This document shows, in pieces, positions 12,529 through 14,764 of a stretch of DNA of 14,764 nucleotides. The notes under the pieces were generated by a model. It was not told the origin of the DNA and did no database searches. It worked only from the letters and a program-made list of their open reading frames with translations. This DNA is from JALWZX01 sp964506905 (GTDB taxonomy: Bacteria > Patescibacteriota > WWE3 > 2-01-FULL-39-13): assembly GCA_964506905.1 (NCBI GenBank), contig CAZDNW010000013.1, positions 1 to 14,764 of the forward strand, read 5' to 3'. A program made the translations under genes and the position numbers. How positions within the stretch are numbered: position 1 is the first letter of the stretch; each line of letters starts with the position of its first letter.

Positions 12529-12999
12529 ATGGGATTACCTTCGATTAATGCAGGTGTACAGATAAACCCTTTTGATGATTCTAAAAGTGGCGGTCTTGAA
12601 CAGCAAAAGGGTAAAATTATATGTCTTAAATTAGACCCAGGAACATTGGTTGTATGGTGGGATGTTAACGAAGAAAAATGCTTTATAGAAGTAGTAACGG
12701 AACCTGGTAGTCCCAATAATTCAGGTTTAAAAATTTTTGCACTAGGACTACTAGTAATGATAGACGATAAATATTATTTATTACATGCTAGATTAGAAAA
12801 TACAGAAGACACAACAATAGCAAATGTAAGAACAGATCCAAATGGCAAACTAACTTTAATTCCAGTTACCTTAACCGAGGAGCAGATTAATCAATTACAA
12901 GATTCTGGTTTGCAATTAAGCGATTTAGAAGCATACATAGATAGAGGTCAAAGGATAGAATGTAAACCAGATGAAATATCTATTTGTAAAATACAGTGA
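12529..12999 (+). CDS. Hypothetical protein, no recognised family
   Basis: A 156-residue protein that appears soluble. Residues about 28-110 alternate hydrophobic and polar residues as in an all-beta domain (GKIICLKLDPGTLVVWWDVNEEKCFIEVVTEPG, 28-60; LKIFALGLLVMIDDKYYLLHARLE, 67-90). Residues 115-136 (TLTEEQINQLQDSGLQLSDLEA) look helical. Four cysteines (32, 51, 144, 153) are spread through it. No signal peptide is seen, and the hydrophobic run at 68-79 is too short for a membrane helix. The gene is divergent from rpsF, with 71 bases between starts, and convergent with the unknown gene ending at 13033. Codon use resembles the neighbours. Function unknown. Confidence 0.7.
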   Translation: MGLPSINAGVQINPFDDSKSGGLEQQKGKIICLKLDPGTLVVWWDVNEEKCFIEVVTEPGSPNNSGLKIFALGLLVMIDDKYYLLHARLENTEDTTIANVRTDPNGKLTLIPVTLTEEQINQLQDSGLQLSDLEAYIDRGQRIECKPDEISICKIQ

Positions 13000-13032
13000 A
13001 AATCGTTGATCCTTATGTAATAGGTTTTGCAA

Positions 13033-13680
13033 TCATTCTCTCGTTGAAATTGGGGGGCCTATATAGCGTACAAACTTAGGTACCGAAATCGCTTCTAATC
13101 CGGAAACACAATTAATCTTTTCTGGCGAAATTTTCAAAGGTAAAGGATCCCTATAACCTAATGTTGTATAATAATTATCATAGGTTATCTCCACGTTTTG
13201 ACCGGGTATTGGTGATTGACCAGAATCGACATTGGTAAATTTAATATTCAATTTTGTGAAAGCTGAATAAGGATTATCTTCTCTAGAGTAAACAGCACTA
13301 ATTACTTTCATAAACGGATATGTACTCAATCTAAAGGTGCTGCTATAACGTTCCTCATTCGTTTTTGCCTTTACAGCAAATCCAAATGTGTTTATGTCGC
13401 CACCAACTAAAAGCCTCACGGAATACATATCTAAATTCGCCTCATTTATTCCATACAACCTTAAAATAACATCTGAAAATGATCTAGGAGTACCTCGCTT
13501 ATCAGTAAATTCAAACAGACTGTTTGCAAATGTTAACAGTGGTAGAAGAACATCTTGTGCTGGGAAAAATCTTTCACAATCACCATCAAATACCTGCATT
13601 ACACTCTCTGGAATTTCTAATAAGGGGCCACTTCCAATGGTTCTATATCCATAGAAGTTATCATCACATCCTAATGTCAT
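13033..13680 (-). CDS. Hypothetical protein, no recognised family
   Basis: A 215-residue protein without obvious signal peptide or membrane helix. It contains three cysteines (5, 35, 191) and many aromatic residues. Segments such as YSVRLLVGGDINTFGFAVKAKTNEERYSSTFRLSTYPFMKVISAVY (86-131) and the Gly/Pro-rich VDSGQSPIPGQNVEITYDNYYTTLGYRDPLPLKI (151-184) suggest a beta-rich fold. The region around residues 63-79 (GTPRSFSDVILRLYGIN) may be a helix. The start has no Shine-Dalgarno but has a promoter about 40 bases upstream. It lies between ychF and the unknown gene at 12529. It shares the look of a lineage-specific orphan with the proteins encoded at 2856 and 12529, but I see no sequence similarity among them. 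Confidence 0.65.
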   Translation of the reverse strand: MTLGCDDNFYGYRTIGSGPLLEIPESVMQVFDGDCERFFPAQDVLLPLLTFANSLFEFTDKRGTPRSFSDVILRLYGINEANLDMYSVRLLVGGDINTFGFAVKAKTNEERYSSTFRLSTYPFMKVISAVYSREDNPYSAFTKLNIKFTNVDSGQSPIPGQNVEITYDNYYTTLGYRDPLPLKISPEKINCVSGLEAISVPKFVRYIGPPISTRE

Positions 13681-13719
13681 ATTAAATCTAGACAGGGTTT
13701 GTAACGATTTGTTGCTTAC

Positions 13720-13748
13720 ATAATACTATAGCAATAGTTAAACGTCAA
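13720..13748 (-). promoter_or_regulatory. Promoter of the hypothetical gene starting at 13680
   Basis: Minus strand: TTGACG at 13748-13743, a 17-nt spacer, and TATTAT at 13725-13720. The predicted leader is about 33 bases and has no Shine-Dalgarno. It lies in the 106-base gap after ychF, so the gene need not depend on ychF transcription. Confidence 0.5.
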
Positions 13749-13786
13749 ACCATCTATTTCTATAAATCCTTATAATTAATCACAAG

Positions 13787-14764
13787 TTACACCCCAACCT
13801 TAAATTCCACCACATCACCATCTTGCATTATGTAGTCTTTGCCTTCTAATCTTAACTTGCCCTGCTCTTTTGCAGCTAATTTTGACCCTGCCGATATAAA
13901 ATCTTCATATTTAATAACTTCTGCTTTTATAAAATTCTTTTCAAAGTCAGTATGAATTACACCAGCACATTGTTTTGCATTCATACCCTTTTTGAATTTC
14001 CATGCACGAGATTCTTTTGGCCCTGTTGTTAAAAATGTTTGCAATCCTAATGTTTTATAACTTGTTTTTATAACCTGATTTAATGGAGATTCATCTAGAT
14101 TTAGCTCTTTTAGGTAGAGTTCCCTATCATCTTTATCTAAAACCGAAAGTTCTGCTTCAATTTTTGCTGATATATACAATTGTGTGTCTGTATTTTCTTT
14201 TACTTTTGTGGAAATCTCTGTTTCATCTACATTGTAAAGTTTTATCATCGGCTTCATTGTGAGTAAGTGTAATGATTTGATTTGTTCTAATTCGTCATCG
14301 GTAAATTGTATATCTCGTGCTGGCAGACCTTCTTCTAAAAATGACTTTGTTTTTTCTACCGCAGATTTGAATGCTTTTTCTTCTTTTGTTTGGGGAATTT
14401 TTTTTATTTTCTTGTCTTGAGCCTGTATCGTTTCTAAATCCTTTAAAATTAGTTCGGTTAAAATTATTTGGTAATCTGATTCTGGATCTTTTGACCCTTC
14501 ACGAACAACTGTTTCGTCTGTGAAGGCGCGCAGTACGACTAATATTAAATCTACTTCACGAATATTAGCTAAAAATTGATTACCTAGCCCTTCTCCACGA
14601 TGCGCGCCTTCAACAATTCCTGCAATATCTACAAAGGTTATATTTGCATATATTTTTTGTTGGGAATTTGAAAGTTCTGCTAGTTTATCAACTCTTTCAT
14701 CTGGAACATCAACTACTCCAACATTTGGCTCAATTGTTGCAAATGGATAGTTTGCACTTAAAGC
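13787..14764 (-). CDS. ychF: YchF/OLA1-family ATPase, N-terminus outside window
   Basis: The frame runs uninterrupted from the right window edge to a TAA at 13787-13789, giving 325 visible residues. A nearby internal ATG at 14257 is not the start, because family sequence continues upstream of it. The visible part begins ALSANYPFATIEPNVGVVDVPDER, then the switch II region FVDIAGIVEGAHRGEGLGNQFLANIREVD, a coiled-coil insertion, the NVDE element (IKLYNVDE) that in this family replaces NKxD and favours ATP over GTP, and a C-terminal TGS domain ending GKDYIMQDGDVVEFKVGV. Only the P-loop and about 25-35 residues are missing. YchF binds ribosomes and is linked to stress responses and translation control; its exact role is debated. 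Usual length is about 360. Confidence 0.95.
   Translation of the reverse strand, partial: ALSANYPFATIEPNVGVVDVPDERVDKLAELSNSQQKIYANITFVDIAGIVEGAHRGEGLGNQFLANIREVDLILVVLRAFTDETVVREGSKDPESDYQIILTELILKDLETIQAQDKKIKKIPQTKEEKAFKSAVEKTKSFLEEGLPARDIQFTDDELEQIKSLHLLTMKPMIKLYNVDETEISTKVKENTDTQLYISAKIEAELSVLDKDDRELYLKELNLDESPLNQVIKTSYKTLGLQTFLTTGPKESRAWKFKKGMNAKQCAGVIHTDFEKNFIKAEVIKYEDFISAGSKLAAKEQGKLRLEGKDYIMQDGDVVEFKVGV

Noticed and set aside
12387..12716. Minus-strand reading frame of 109 codons spanning the rpsF start
   Set aside because: It overlaps rpsF and the divergent gene out of frame and shows no protein-like pattern.
14255..14257. ATG at 14257 as the start of a separate small gene
   Set aside because: Continuous YchF family sequence is encoded upstream to the window edge in the same frame, so this Met is internal.

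Overview
The window is AT-rich bacterial chromosome that most resembles a Patescibacteria (CPR) genome. Genes are short and single-copy, with small intergenic gaps. Many proteins are hypothetical, and there are no mobile elements, CRISPR arrays, tRNAs or rRNAs. TAA, TAG and TGA all end recognisable genes, so UGA is a stop here; this argues against the UGA=Gly lineages (SR1, Gracilibacteria). The exact phylum cannot be fixed from the sequence alone.

Layout. 1-187: 3' tail of a membrane-anchored protein. 212-2750: two convergent EamA-type transporters; the leftward one is followed, one base later, by a stand-alone protein that looks like the ligand-sensing half of a TrmB-type regulator. 2856-4499: an unknown protein (minus) and a TPR protein (plus), divergent. 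4568-5932: rpmE (L31) and prfA (RF1), both plus. 5997-8765: two membrane-anchored extracytoplasmic proteases, an HtrA-type serine protease and an S41 (Ctp) protease, minus strand. 9064-10871: two uncharacterised genes joined by an ATGA overlap; they resemble a MutL-like protein plus a barrel-sandwich protein, a pair I recall from CPR and Chloroflexota. 10982-12457: rpsF, ssb and rpsR in the classic order but with unusually structured spacers. 12529-13680: two convergent proteins of unknown function. 13787 to the end: ychF, its 5' end beyond the window.

The most consistent unusual signal is in the start regions. Several genes that head a transcript (212, 2750, 3620, 3723, 4568, 11236, 12457) have a -10-like box 6-10 nt upstream of the ATG and no Shine-Dalgarno sequence. 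This places transcription starts at or within a few bases of the start codon, meaning leaderless or near-leaderless mRNAs. The strongest cases are 3620 (TTGACA-16-TATAAT, then 7 nt to ATG) and 212 (TATAAT, then 7 nt to ATG). By contrast, the internal gene at 1879 has a full AGGAGG, and the protease genes have longer leaders with weaker purine-rich sites.

Other points of interest are: a four-cysteine extracytoplasmic loop inserted in an EamA transporter; a palindrome over the presumed promoter of the second EamA gene; a shortened RF1 domain 1; a lysine-rich C-terminal extension of L31; a perfect 16-bp GC-rich hairpin between ssb and rpsR that lacks a U-tract in the reading direction; and a 291-bp rpsF-ssb spacer with four inverted repeats. 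No defence system, prophage or new enzymatic island was recognised.
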